Numbered from the stretch's first letter, positions 1-8,251 are shown. The stretch: DNA of 64,000 nucleotides from Candidatus Caldilinea saccharophila (GCA_016710365.1 JADJVW010000030.1:28298-92297), one strand, 5' to 3'. A program made the numbers and translations. The notes: generated by a model not told the origin, from the sequence alone.

Positions 1-51
1 TCATTCCTCTTCCCCCTATTCGGTACAGTTGGTCTTACTTAACGAACTGTC

Positions 52-605
52 CTAATATTGGGGTCCATTATAGGGACGTCCCGCCTTGCGCTTGCCTCCC
101 TTTGGATTCTTCTTCGCTGCGCTTTTCTTGGTCGCACGCTGCTTCGCTTTCGCTGGAGCGTCCGTCTCTGCGTGCTTAACCACTTGCTCCGTCAGCAGCG
201 GATGGGAAACAGCATCACTCACACTGACCAGAGAAAGGGTGAAGAAGCTGACCCCAGCGATGGGCTTGTTGTAGATCGACGAGAAAAAAACGGGCCCAAC
301 CTGTGTGTCTTCTTTCCGGCTTTGCTGACCACGCTCTCGTCGCCAACAACCAGATACACCTCATCAGGTTGGAACAGGTGAGTGCGGAAGAACAGCCAAC
401 TCATCTGCGCCCACGGCAGCACTGTGTTGAACCAACGCTGCACTGTCCGGTAGCTGCCACCCCTCTCCGTCCAGCGCGAAATACCCAACATCGTCACACG
501 ACCGGTCATTGCCAACATCGCGGCGATGATTCGTCCCAACTGACGTGTCGCTGTCTGATTCTGACATTGGCCCAAGCATTGAAGCAGTGCGATAATCTCG
601 ATCAT
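52..605 (-). mobile_element. IS4-like DDE transposase, N-terminal part, frameshifted
   Basis: The reading starts at 605 (MIEIIALLQ) and contains a block typical of a family of DDE transposases: MTGRVTMLGISRW, GGSYRTVQRWF, and VVGDESVVSKAGKKT, which holds the first catalytic Asp. At about 285 a run of seven T on the minus strand breaks the frame; one more T would restore the expected SSIYNKPIAGVSFFTLSLVSV. The restored frame runs through a Lys-rich linker to GKRKAGRP and stops at 52, where family members normally continue with GRPKGSKNKN and the rest of the catalytic domain. The element is therefore a fragment, truncated or interrupted near the left edge. No terminal inverted repeats or target duplications could be identified. 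Family assignment rests on motif memory. Confidence 0.75.
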
Positions 606-911
606 GAGCGGTGCTGTCTGATAGGAATTCCACTTTTGTCGGTGATAAGCCTATCCTACACGACCGCTCTATCTTTCCCCTTTTTTGGCGAAGGTATTGT
701 CACAATTACGGGTTTCTGCGGCTCGCACAGAGGGCGGCGGCTGACTTTACCCAGGAAGCCATAGGGTTGCGTTCGCCTTCACAGCGACGGCTACCAACTA
801 CCTTAAAAGCTTTGACGCAGAGGCGCAGAGCGGCAGAGACTCGCAGAGAAAAGCGATTTTCATCGCTCATTTTGCCTCTCGGGGAGGCATGAACACTGCC
901 TTGCCTGCGGC
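606..911. other. Intergenic spacer with a GCAGAGGCGCAGAG-type repeat
   Basis: No gene is seen here. Positions 805-862 carry a dispersed repeat of the form TTTGACGCAGAGGCGCAGAG followed by GACTCGCAGAGAAAAG. It recurs at about 4940, 34270 and 45555 in either orientation. The left half is presumably the flank of the transposase fragment. Confidence 0.6.
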
Positions 912-1370
912 TCAGATCAGATTGATCGTCCAGTTTGCGCCCTGGAGCCGCGTGTCCAACTCGCGTGCCTCGCGGCCAAGCTCGTCCGCCTGCTTGCGCA
1001 GGACTGCCACATCCACTACCCGCGCATAGCGTGGTTCGGGTGCGGTGAAGTAACGCTCTGTCTTACCCATCGCGGCGTCAGCAAGATCGGCATATGCCTG
1101 CTGCCGTTTGCGCAGCAAGTCGCGCACGACAATCGCATCGACAAGGCTGACGCCAGTCTCGATCTCGGCCGCCGCGTTCGTGGCGTTGATCCGGCGAATC
1201 ACGTCGAGTAAATCGGCGGCAATGCGTTCGTACTCGTTCAAGAGCGCCATGGCGTCTTCGGCAGGCGTATCGCCTGCCTGCACACGGGCGCTGGCGTTCA
1301 TGCGCGCCTTGAGTGCATCCAACCGGCGCTGAAGATTTGCGCGCTCGATGAGCGCTTCGGCAAGTTTCAT
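912..1370 (-). CDS. DIP1984 family protein (coiled-coil, unknown function)
   Basis: About 152 residues. MKLAEALIERANLQRRL at the N-terminus, VIRRINATN in the middle and ELDTRLQGANWTI near the C-terminus match the DIP1984 family, small helical proteins of unknown function sometimes annotated septicolysin. I chose the start at 1370 because GGAGGAAATTACC precedes that ATG. The longer reading from 1415 lacks such a site. It lies 60 bp downstream of the Ro60 gene on the same strand with no evident terminator between, so the two are probably co-transcribed. The sequence is charged and heptad-rich throughout, and no catalytic motif is visible. The pairing with Ro60 suggests, but does not show, a link to RNA handling. 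Confidence 0.85.
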   Translation of the reverse strand: MKLAEALIERANLQRRLDALKARMNASARVQAGDTPAEDAMALLNEYERIAADLLDVIRRINATNAAAEIETGVSLVDAIVVRDLLRKRQQAYADLADAAMGKTERYFTAPEPRYARVVDVAVLRKQADELGREARELDTRLQGANWTINLI

Positions 1371-1430
1371 GGTAATTTCCTCCTGCTTGTCGGCAGGTGA
1401 CAGCCGCTGTGGCAACGACTGTCACCTGCT

Positions 1431-3038
1431 TCAACTCACGATAAAGTCACTGATCACCTGCGGTGCGGCGGCGTCGAAGCCGACTACATCCAGCATACCG
1501 GCATCCTCCGGGTCGGCGATGCTGAAGCCGTTGGAGGTCATCGCCACCACGACCAGTTTGGCGGCGATGCCGGTCTTGCGGCGGTATGCCTGCAACGCCT
1601 GCGCCGGGTGGATCTGACCGAACCACGTTTCGCTGTCGGTGTAGATCACGAACGCATCGGCCTTGACGCCCCGCTCCAGCGCCCACAACATCGGTTGGGC
1701 GCAATCCGTCCGGCCGAAGGGCAGGTTGTCGGTCAGCCGGATGACGTCGTCGAGACGCTGGCGAGGCGAGATCGCTAACGGAACCATCTCATGGCTGAAA
1801 CCGATCGTGGTCACGGTAGGCTCGGCGGTAGCTGTCACCAGCGCCATCGCGGCGCCTGCCGTGCGCGGGGTCAAGCCACGTACGCCGGCCACGCTTCCGC
1901 CGCTCATCGAACCCGAGACATCCAGCGCCAGCACGATGCGCTTGCCGGTCGCCTCGACGTTGCCGAAGGCCAGGTAGAAGGCCCGATCCAGCGCGTCGAC
2001 CACTGCCGGGATCGGCTCCCAGCGGAGGGAACCGCGCCCGCCGCGCCCGGCTGCATACGTGGTCAGCGCTGCCAGCACGGCGATCGGGTGGATGCGCGCT
2101 TTGCGCAGCACATCGCGGTCGCCCAGCTTGCGCGTTACGGTCGCCACTTCCGCACTGAGTGCGGAGAGGGCGCCGCCGGCCGTCATGCGCGCCAGGTTGC
2201 GCAGAAGTGCAGTTATCGGCAGTTTCGGCAGCAACGCCCGCCACACATCCGCTTTGCCCAGCCACTGGCTCGGCACGCATTCCCACGGCAGGTCGTAGCG
2301 TTCGATCAACTCGATCACGTCGTTAAGCCGCTCGACGCGCCTGACCCGCTCGAAGGCCCAGATCAGCCGCACGGCTTCCTCCGGGTGCGGCGTCTCGCCG
2401 ACAGTCTCCCAGCCTTTCACCATCCAGTGGAAGAGAATCTCCTGCTGGTTGGTCAGCGCCTTAGGATGCGCCAAACGCAGCGCGTCGCGATGCGTCCAGC
2501 CGTCGCGCTGCTGATACTTGACCGCCTGATACGCCAACGCCGCAGCCGGCTTGTTCGTGTACCACGTCGCCACCGCCCGGCGTAGCCCACGCCCCCACCC
2601 ACGAAACGCCTCAACATAGGCGAGGAAGTGGAAGAGGTGCGTACCGGTGCGCGCCACCTGCGGCAGCGCGGCCAGAGCAGCCTGGCGCGTGGCCGCATCG
2701 CCAAGCGCAGCCGCCATTGCCAGCGCAAAGAGGGCAGGGTCGTTCTTCGGCGCACGTCCGCTCTCGCTGATCTCGACGATGCGTGCAACCGCGCGCATCC
2801 CATCGGACTGAAGAGACGCAGCCACCGCCTGTGCGTTCTCGACGGTGAGCTGGCGTTCGCTGCTATAGTAGGCGCCGCCCTCCGTGCCAAGCACCAAAAA
2901 GCGGTCGAGGCGCATCCAGAGATCCACCGCCCATGTGTAACCACCGGCATCATTGAGCACCTGCCCGGCGCCGGGAATGGGCTGGGTCTGTGGTGTGACG
3001 CGTGGCGAGAAATATTCGAAATACTTCTGCAAAACCAT
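1431..3038 (-). CDS. rsr: TROVE-domain Ro60 homologue (Rsr)
   Basis: About 535 residues. The N-terminal 330 or so form the TROVE helical-repeat ring (GGYTWAVDLWMRLDRFL, then alpha repeats such as TGTHLFHFLAYVEAFRGWGRG). The C-terminal part is a von Willebrand A domain with an intact MIDAS: DVSGSMSG near residue 372, a downstream Thr in FGRTDCAQP, and IYTDSETWF. The usual length for bacterial Ro60 is 500-550, so it is full length and unbroken. Ro60 proteins bind misfolded RNAs and Y RNAs, and in some bacteria guide exoribonuclease. The start is MVLQKYF at 3038, behind GGGAGGTTCAA; the longer frame from 3089 has no better site. A tRNA-like Y RNA gene lies 220 bp upstream on the same strand, and a DIP1984 gene follows. 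Confidence 0.95.
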   Translation of the reverse strand: MVLQKYFEYFSPRVTPQTQPIPGAGQVLNDAGGYTWAVDLWMRLDRFLVLGTEGGAYYSSERQLTVENAQAVAASLQSDGMRAVARIVEISESGRAPKNDPALFALAMAAALGDAATRQAALAALPQVARTGTHLFHFLAYVEAFRGWGRGLRRAVATWYTNKPAAALAYQAVKYQQRDGWTHRDALRLAHPKALTNQQEILFHWMVKGWETVGETPHPEEAVRLIWAFERVRRVERLNDVIELIERYDLPWECVPSQWLGKADVWRALLPKLPITALLRNLARMTAGGALSALSAEVATVTRKLGDRDVLRKARIHPIAVLAALTTYAAGRGGRGSLRWEPIPAVVDALDRAFYLAFGNVEATGKRIVLALDVSGSMSGGSVAGVRGLTPRTAGAAMALVTATAEPTVTTIGFSHEMVPLAISPRQRLDDVIRLTDNLPFGRTDCAQPMLWALERGVKADAFVIYTDSETWFGQIHPAQALQAYRRKTGIAAKLVVVAMTSNGFSIADPEDAGMLDVVGFDAAAPQVISDFIVS

Positions 3039-3068
3039 TTGAACCTCCCTACAACGATGCAAGCGATT

Positions 3069-3114
3069 GCGCGGCGGTCTAACGCCCACACGTCGGCATT
3101 AGATCGCCGCGCGC
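3069..3114 (-). ncRNA. Long hairpin in the Ro60 leader
   Basis: Arms GCGCGGCGGTCTAA (3069-3082) and TTAGATCGCCGCGC (3099-3112) pair over 14 positions with one mismatch, around a 16-nt loop. The hairpin ends about 30 nt before the Ro60 start codon, so it sits in the Ro60 mRNA leader or is part of a separate small RNA. No U-tract follows it on the minus strand, so it is not an obvious terminator. Confidence 0.6.
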
Positions 3115-3123
3115 ATCCAACGG

Positions 3124-3221
3124 ACAAAAATTGCACACAGGCAACGGCGATGGGAGTTAGCCACCACCGTTGCCGGGTGGTCATTTCCCGGATGGTAAGC
3201 TGGTGACGGTAACCTGTGTGC
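3124..3221 (-). ncRNA. Structured RNA or terminator between the Y RNA and rsr
   Basis: On the minus strand GCACACAGGTTAC (from 3221) pairs with GTTGCCTGTGTGC (to 3133), giving a stem of about 13 pairs with one U-U mismatch. An internal hairpin follows (CACCCGG, CCGGGAA region), and after the stem the strand reads AATTTTTG (3124-3131). The U-rich end would fit an intrinsic terminator for the Y RNA transcript. The long stem, with its AGGUU bulge region, is also of the kind Ro60 binds, so a second Y-like RNA is possible. The sequence alone does not decide between these. Confidence 0.5.
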
Positions 3222-3259
3222 GCCGACCCGCTAAAGGATTGGCGAGCACCGGGCAATTG

Positions 3260-3385
3260 TGGGAACGGCAGGAATCGAACCTGCAACCTTCGGTGCTGAA
3301 TGGATAACCAGCAAACTTCGGCCCGCGTGCGCAGACAAGATGGTGTTGCCGGACAACCTACGCTCTACCATTGAGCTACGTTCCC
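3260..3385 (-). ncRNA. yrlA: YrlA-type Y RNA with tRNA-like module
   Basis: The two ends form three quarters of a tRNA: acceptor stem GGGAACG/CGTTCCC, T then A at positions 8-9, D arm GCTC-AATGGTA-GAGC, T arm GCAGG-TTCGATT-CCTGC, and discriminator A. Where a 17-nt anticodon arm should be, there are about 77 nt. That insert can form a long stem: AGGTTGTCCGGCAA near its start pairs with TTGCTGGTTATCC further on, with U-U and G-U pairs interrupting it, as in Ro-binding helices of Y RNAs. No anticodon arm can be drawn, so it should not decode. Bacterial YrlA RNAs are known to mimic tRNAs in this way and to lie near rsr, as this one does. A promoter spaced to start at the first G is present. Alternative: a tRNA with an intron or insertion. 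Confidence 0.85.
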
Positions 3386-3392
3386 GCACAAA

Positions 3393-3422
3393 ATTATGTA
3401 TTTAGTTTGTGAAAATTGACAA
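3393..3422 (-). promoter_or_regulatory. Sigma-70-type promoter of the Y RNA
   Basis: On the minus strand TTGTCA (3422-3417), an 18-nt spacer and CATAAT (3398-3393) are followed by seven bases and then the first G of the Y RNA at 3385. Transcription would thus begin at or next to the mature 5' end. The -35 box directly abuts the T-tract of the terminator of the upstream small ORF. Confidence 0.75.
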
Positions 3423-3451
3423 CAAAAAACGCAGGCCAGTCAGCCTGCGTT
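3421..3451 (-). terminator. Rho-independent terminator after the 44-codon ORF
   Basis: A 9-bp perfect stem, AACGCAGGC/GCCTGCGTT (3428-3436 with 3443-3451) around a 6-nt loop, is followed on the minus strand by six T. It lies 22 bp after the stop of the small ORF and insulates the Y RNA promoter from it. Confidence 0.85.
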
Positions 3452-3473
3452 GCGAGGAGAACCAGCGCGCCAG

Positions 3474-3608
3474 TTAGCTGTGCGCGGGCAGGCCTGTTTT
3501 GACAGACTGAGGTTGATCATTCACCATACTGGTCGAGCGCCAGTGTGGCTGACGTAAGTTGTTGATGCGATTTTCCGCTTCGGCTCTATTGAACAGCATA
3601 CAATCCAT
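3474..3608 (-). CDS. Small ORF, 44 residues, unknown function
   Basis: Begins MDCMLFNRAEAENRI and ends KTGLPAHS. GAAGGAAA stands directly before the ATG at 3608 (spacing short but usable). A near-consensus promoter lies upstream and a strong terminator downstream, so it forms a complete tiny transcription unit. The product is hydrophilic, has no predicted membrane segment and matches no family I know. The RNA itself, rather than the peptide, may be the functional product: the whole unit is about 200 nt long and ends directly before the Y RNA promoter. It was too short to stand out by length alone; the flanking signals are the main support. Confidence 0.55.
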   Translation of the reverse strand: MDCMLFNRAEAENRINNLRQPHWRSTSMVNDQPQSVKTGLPAHS

Positions 3609-3639
3609 TTTCCTTCACAAGTTCATTATGACCTAAACA

Positions 3640-3668
3640 AGATAACACAGATTTGTGTATATTGTCAA
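3640..3668 (-). promoter_or_regulatory. Near-consensus sigma-70 promoter for the 44-codon ORF
   Basis: On the minus strand TTGACA (3668-3663), a 17-nt spacer and TTATCT (3645-3640). This is one of the best promoter matches in the window. The predicted start is near 3633, giving a short leader before the ATG at 3608. Confidence 0.8.
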
Positions 3669-3695
3669 GCCCCAATTTTACACAAATTTCCGCAT

Positions 3696-4923
3696 TCATT
3701 CATCTGTTTTCCCCTCCAGCTCGCGCTCGCGGATGCCAATCAGGTAGAGCAGCCCGTCCAGCCCCATGTCGGAGATCGCGCCGCTGGCCTGGCGCCGCAC
3801 AAGCGGCTTGGCATGAAAAGCGACGCCCAGCCCCCGCCTCACTGAGCATGGGCAAATCGTTGGCGCCGTCGCCGACCGCGATCGTTTGCTCCAGCCGCAG
3901 CCCTTCCGCCGCGGCGATCTCACGCAGCAGCGCTGCCTTGCGCGGCCCGTCGATGATCGCGCCCAGCACGCGCCCGGTGAGTCGTCCATCGACGATCTCC
4001 AACCGGTTGGCGTACATGTAGTCGAAGCCAAGCTGCTCCTGCAGCCGCTTCCCGAAGTAATCAAAACCGCCGGAGAGGATGCCGATCTTGTAGCCGAGGC
4101 GCTTGAGCGTGCTCGTCACCAACTCGGCGCCGTCGGTCAGGCGGATGCGCGCGGCAACCGTGGCCAGCGTTTCCTCCGGTAGTCCGGCCAGCAGCGCCAC
4201 GCGCCGCGTCAGGCTCTGGCGAAAGTCCAGCTCGCCGCGCATAGCCGCCGCGGTGAGCGCGGCCACCTCCGCGCCCGCGCCCGCTTCCTTGGCCAATTCG
4301 TCGATCACCTCGGCCTGGATCAGCGTCGAGTCCATGTCAAAGACGACCAGCCGCCGGTTGCGCCGGTAGATGTCATCGACGTGAAACGAAATATCGACGC
4401 CCATCTCCGTCGAGATTTGCAGCAGGCGGGCGCGCATAGCCGCCTCGTCGGCAAGCCGGCCGCTGGCGGTCATCTGCACGCAGGCGCGTGGAATGCGCGA
4501 GGGATGGCTGAGCGACGGACGCCCCGACAGCCGGGTGATCACGTCGATGTTGAGCTGATGGGCGGCGCAGACCGCGGCCACGCTGGAAATCTGCGCCGCG
4601 CTGAGCTTGCGACCGAGCAGGGTGATGATGTGACGTTGCTTGCCCTGTTCCGCGACCCACGTTTCGTAGTCGGCCAGCGTCGTCGGGCGGAAGCGCACCT
4701 CCACGCCCAGTTCGTGGCCCGCAAAGAGCAGATCCTTGAGCACGGGCGATGCGTGGTTTGCATCTGGGATCTCGACGAGCAGCCCCAACGAGATATAGTC
4801 GTGGATGACACCCTGGCCGATGTCGAGCACATTGACGCCATGTTCGGCTAGCACGCCAGTGACGCGCGCCACCAGTCCGGTGCGGTCTTTGCCGGTGACA
4901 TTGACAAGGATGATTTCAGACAT
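3696..4923 (-). CDS. serB: Phosphoserine phosphatase SerB with N-terminal ACT domains, one frameshift
   Basis: About 408 residues once the frame is joined. Residues 1-165 hold two ACT-type regulatory repeats (SEIILVNVTGKDRTGLVARV at the start). The HAD phosphatase domain follows, with the nucleophile motif FDMDSTLIQAEVIDELA near residue 194, KIGILSGGFDYF, and the acidic motif GDGANDLPML near 346. SerB removes phosphate from O-phosphoserine in the last step of serine synthesis. A five-G run at about 3832 shifts the frame within LSEAG; removing one G gives LGVAFHAKPLV and the expected C-terminus ending RERELEGKTDE. The start at 4923 follows AGGAACTCCT; the longer reading to 4983 runs into repeat DNA. 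The frameshift is probably a sequencing error. Confidence 0.93.
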
Positions 4924-4936
4924 AGGAGTTCCTGAC

Positions 4937-5112
4937 CTGAAAAGAGCTTTGACGCAGAGGCGCAGAGAGGCAGAGGCTCGCAAAGAAAAGTTGTTTTCAG
5001 TAGTTCACGATTTGGCCTCACACGGAGACATAAAGGCACAAAGTTGAAGATAGTGTTCTTTGTGATCTTGGTGGCTTTGTGTGAGTTTCGTGAAGTACTG
5101 ATTTTCATTGTT
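4937..5112. repeat. Dispersed repeats: GCAGAGGCGCAGAG type and CACAAAG type
   Basis: The first part reads AGCTTTGACGCAGAGGCGCA and onward. The second part, from about 5004, reads CACGATTTGGCCTCACACG, then CACAAAGTTGAAGATAG, then TTTGTGTGAGTTTCGTGAAG. It can fold, because the CACAAAG and CTTTGTG parts are complementary. Near-identical blocks occur at 34165, 45145 and 53290. It lies between serB and the EamA gene. Confidence 0.75.
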
Positions 5113-5143
5113 TGGTGACGCCCTGGGGGGAGAAGGGCGCTGA

Positions 5144-5575
5144 TTAGAGTGAAATGACGAGCACACCGCCGACGATCAGCAGCGCGCCGATCGACGAGCG
5201 CCACGTCAGCGGTTCGTACAGGAAAATCGCCGCCAGAACCACGACCAGCAGCAGGCTGGATTTGTCGATGGCGGCCACCAGCGCGGTCTGGCCTTCCTGC
5301 AGCGCGCGGAAATAAAAGAGCCACGACAGCCCCGTCGCCACGCCGGAGAGTAGCAGAAAGATCAGCGTGCGCTATGGGATCATGCCCAAGCCTTTAACCT
5401 CACCCGTGGCAAAGACCCACCCCCAGGCCAGGATCAGGATCACGATCGTGCGCACCGCGGTCGCCAGGTTTGAGCTTACGCCTTGCACGCCCAACTTGAC
5501 CAGGATGGTGGTCAGTGCGGCAAAGAAGGCGGACAGAAACGCATACAGCAGCCATCCAGATTTCAGCATTGGCAT
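5144..5575 (-). CDS. EamA/DMT-family membrane transporter, one in-frame TAG
   Basis: About 143 residues in a single frame, interrupted by one TAG at 5369-5371 (MIP*RTLIFLLLSGVATG). The part before the stop (MLKSGWLLYAFLSAFFAALTT) and the part after it (LSWLFYFRALQEGQTALVAA, then LTWRSSIGALLIVGGVLVI) together make one EamA unit of five helices, the normal length for single-domain EamA proteins. Such proteins act as small-molecule exporters or as halves of dimers; the substrate is unknown. The start at 5575 follows ACAGGAGCTTCT. Because both sides stay in frame, the stop is a point change (for example TCG to TAG) or an error, not a shift. TAG serves as an ordinary stop elsewhere in the window, so recoding is unlikely. 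Confidence 0.8.
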
Positions 5576-5765
5576 AGAAGCTCCTGTGGTTCACCGGCGA
5601 CTTTCTGCGCCGCGCGCAGCGGTCGATTTTCAACAGGTTCTACTATCCATCACCAGATGAAGCCTGTCAATTTAGCGTCTATTCAAAAATTTCTGCGGAG
5701 CCGCTTTCGTGGTCTTGACATTGAGGTCAAGTATAAACTGCATTGACACGGGGGGCGATTTCCAA

Positions 5766-5876
5766 GGAACCAGAAGACGATCCAGCAGAGTGGATACTGA
5801 AATACCGAAATCGAGAACCCCGGTGCGCCCGGCCCCTGGAACCAGAAGATGATCCAGCAGAGTGGATCCTGAAATA
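5766..5876. repeat. 39-bp direct repeat pair
   Basis: GGAACCAGAAGACGATCCAG and onward at 5766-5804 recurs at 5838-5876 with two mismatches. The two copies are 72 bp apart, start to start, and each ends TGAAATA. They lie in the 340-bp spacer between the EamA gene and the FG-GAP gene, where I see no coding sequence. Confidence 0.8.
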
Positions 5877-5883
5877 ACTGGAG

Positions 5884-5905
5884 GGACAGGCCCCCGTGCC
5901 TGTCC
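5884..5905 (-). terminator. Hairpin downstream of the FG-GAP gene
   Basis: GGACAGGC/GCCTGTCC is a perfect 8-bp stem with a 6-nt loop, just after the FG-GAP protein's stop codon at 5915. No clear T-tract follows, so it may be a dispersed hairpin repeat that also serves to end transcription. Confidence 0.45.
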
Positions 5906-5914
5906 GTGTTTGAA

Positions 5915-7670
5915 CTATTCGTCCGGCGACTGCGCGCGTGTGATCGTCAGCCGTGTGTTGCCGGCGGGGGCAGCCACCGTGCTGCGTGCGCCGTCAGGCC
6001 AGGTGATCTCCAGCGTCTGCACCGTGGCGCCAGCGGGGATGGCAAAGTGCGCCTGCGGCGCGTCACCGCTCAAGTAGCCGCTGCCCACGCGCAGGTCGCG
6101 CAACTGTGCGCTTTGGTCGGTCACCAGCCGCAGTTGCGCACCGATGGCAAAGGGATTGGCTGAGCCGGGCCAGCGCAGATCGACCAGCAGCGGTTTGCCG
6201 CCGCGACAGAGTTGGTTTTCAAAGAGGCGCGCCGGCCCGCGCAGGTTGTTGACGACGATGTCGATGTCGCCGTCGCCGTCGAGATCGGCCATCACCATGC
6301 CGCGGCCGCTGTTGGCGGAATCGAGCTTCCAGCCGGGCATCGGTTCGAAGGACAGCCCTTCCTCGTTACGGAATGCCTGGTTTTCCTCAACCAGCTCGTG
6401 ATCGGGCAGGTGCGCGAAGAGGCGCTCCTCAATCATGCCGTTGACGGTATAGAGATCGACATAACCGTCGAGGTTGAGGTCGCCAAACTTGCTCGACCAT
6501 GTCCAGCCGGTGCCGTCGATCCCCCAGTCCGGCGCCTGATTCCAATAGCGTCCATCGTCCCCACGCACCAGCAGCACGTTTTCCATGATCTGCGGGTCGG
6601 CGGCTACGTGCGCCTGCACCATGCCCACCATCATGCTATCCATGATGGGCGCCCAGCCGCCCATCATTTCGCCAGGATAGGGCTTCATATCTGCGGCGAA
6701 AATCTCGAAGTAGCCGTCATTGTCGACATCGGCCTGGTCGTAGCTCATGGTGCTGTGCGTCATGGCGACGAGCAGATCGCTGGCTTCCTTCCAGCCAGCA
6801 TCGGTGCGCACCCAGGCCATATCCGGCATGTTAAAGTCATTGCCGGCCAGAATGTCGGGCCGGCCGTCGGCGTCGAGGTCGGGAAAGAGGATCGCCAACG
6901 TCTGCGCTTCCGCGGCGAGCGCAGTCATGCGGAAGTGGCGCGCGCCACTTTGCGCAGAGTCGTTCTCAAAGAAGAAAATGCCGCGTCGCGCGTTGCCGAC
7001 GATATACTCGTTGCCACGCTCGGTGAGCAGGCCAGCGTCGTAGCTGCCGGTCACCAGGTCGAGATCGCCATCGCCGTCGAGATCGCCCAATTGGTCACAT
7101 AGGCGGGCGCGGCCACGCCGGGCAAGACGCGGCGTTGGAAGCGACCTTCTCCTGATTCTCGAAATAGTTGAGCGCGCCTGTGTCGCGTGAGGATAAGGTC
7201 GAGGCGGCCATCGGCATTGACATCGACGATCTTGACATCGCGCGTCTTGCCGGTGGAGAGTGGCGCCTTGCGAAAGACCAGATCGCCCTCGTTCCAGAAG
7301 ATCGCATCGTCGCCATCGTGGTTGCCGAGCACCAGGTCGAGGTCGCCGTCGCCGTCGAGATCGCCGGTGGCGACGCCGCTCCATTGGCCTCGAACATCTG
7401 CACCACATTGCTTGCGATCGTCGTGACGTGGTCGAGTGTGTGCGTCACAAAGCGGTCGGTGCACACGTCAGGCGCAGACAGCCGCGTGCGTTCGACCGCC
7501 ACGGGGACCTGCTCGCCCAGGGTTTGGTGCGGCTCATCCTGGGCGAACATCTGGTGAGAGAACGCCACGATGGCGGCGGCTACGATCAGAAGCGCCAAGA
7601 CAAGTTTGCCTGCGCGTCTGTCGTAAACGGCGCGAAAAAATTTGTGAGTCAAGCCAATCTTACTATTCAT
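5915..7670 (-). CDS. Secreted FG-GAP/ASPIC-UnbV (CRTAC1-like) protein, frameshifted
   Basis: The N-terminus has a membrane-insertion signal (KLVLALLIVAAAIVAFSHQMFAQ), so the protein is exported. It then carries a series of calcium-binding FG-GAP repeats of the form DLDGDGDLDLV, DVNADGRLDLI, DLDADGRPDIL, DVDNDGYFEIF and DLDGDGDIDIV, the blades of a beta-propeller. The C-terminal 75 residues (FAIGAQLRLVTD to LEITWPDGARSTV) match the ASPIC/UnbV domain that follows such propellers in CRTAC1-like proteins. Total length is about 580 residues. The reading changes frame at about 7390 and twice between 7090 and 7180; the repeat pattern continues across each break, so I treat them as errors in one gene. 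The start at 7670 is MNSKIGL; a start at 7712 is also open. The function is extracellular binding or adhesion; the ligand is unknown. Confidence 0.85.
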
Positions 7671-7839
7671 GCGCCTCAAATGCTTTGCACAATCGATTCC
7701 GAACAAGTACACTCATTGGGTTTACCATAGCCGGTGCACACGCGCAACTCACTGGCGACGTGCGGGGTGCGTCCTGCAAAGTTGGCAAGCAAGGTGATGC
7801 ACACGCCGACACGCGCCAGCATCGAGAAGGAGGCTTGAC

Positions 7840-8251
7840 GTGCACGACCAGCCGCGTGGTCCATTGTCGATTCCCGACGAAGTCATTCAATTTGAAACGG
7901 GACGTCCCTCCGCCGCGTGGCATCTCCTGCTCGACGCCAGCGGCGCACGTGCGTTCAGCCACGCGCAATTGATCGGGCATCTGGGATGTTTACGGGCTGG
8001 ACACGCGCTGGGCGAGCACGCTTGCCGTGCGCTATGAAGCCGCGTGTGGCATTGAGCGCGAGGTCACGGTCCCGGCTGACCTGGTGGCGGCGATGATCTT
8101 CAAAGCGACCGCGCGGCAGCGCTTTGAGCAACTGGCGCGCCCCGAGCAGCGTAGCTTGCTCGTCTGGCTCGATCAGGCCGCGGACGCACAGGAACGCAAC
8201 GCACGTATCAACGACCTGCTGGATCGACTCCAACGCGGCGACCCGATCTGA
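7840..8251 (+). CDS. YdeI/OmpD-associated-like protein, one frameshift
   Basis: GTG at 7840 follows GAAGGAGG. The first half (SIPDEVIQFETGRPSAAWHL) and second half (ASTLAVRYEAACGIEREVTV, then PADLVAAMIFKATARQRFEQ) are in different frames, joined near 7985 by one base. The C-terminal 60 residues, with RSLLVWLDQAADAQERNARI, resemble the C-terminal helical domain of the YdeI/OmpD-associated family, some members of which are annotated as bacteriocin protection. The N-terminal part is not clearly the usual DUF1905 barrel. About 136 residues. Function unknown. It is transcribed divergently from the FG-GAP gene. Confidence 0.6.

Noticed and set aside
3260..3385. Ordinary tRNA gene
   Set aside because: Acceptor, D and T arms are present, but no 5-bp anticodon stem with a 7-nt loop can be formed in the 77-nt insert, and the gene sits next to rsr; a YrlA-type Y RNA fits better.
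6212..7102. 296-residue plus-strand ORF
   Set aside because: Antisense of the FG-GAP repeat gene; the repeated DLDGDGD codons produce open frames on the other strand.
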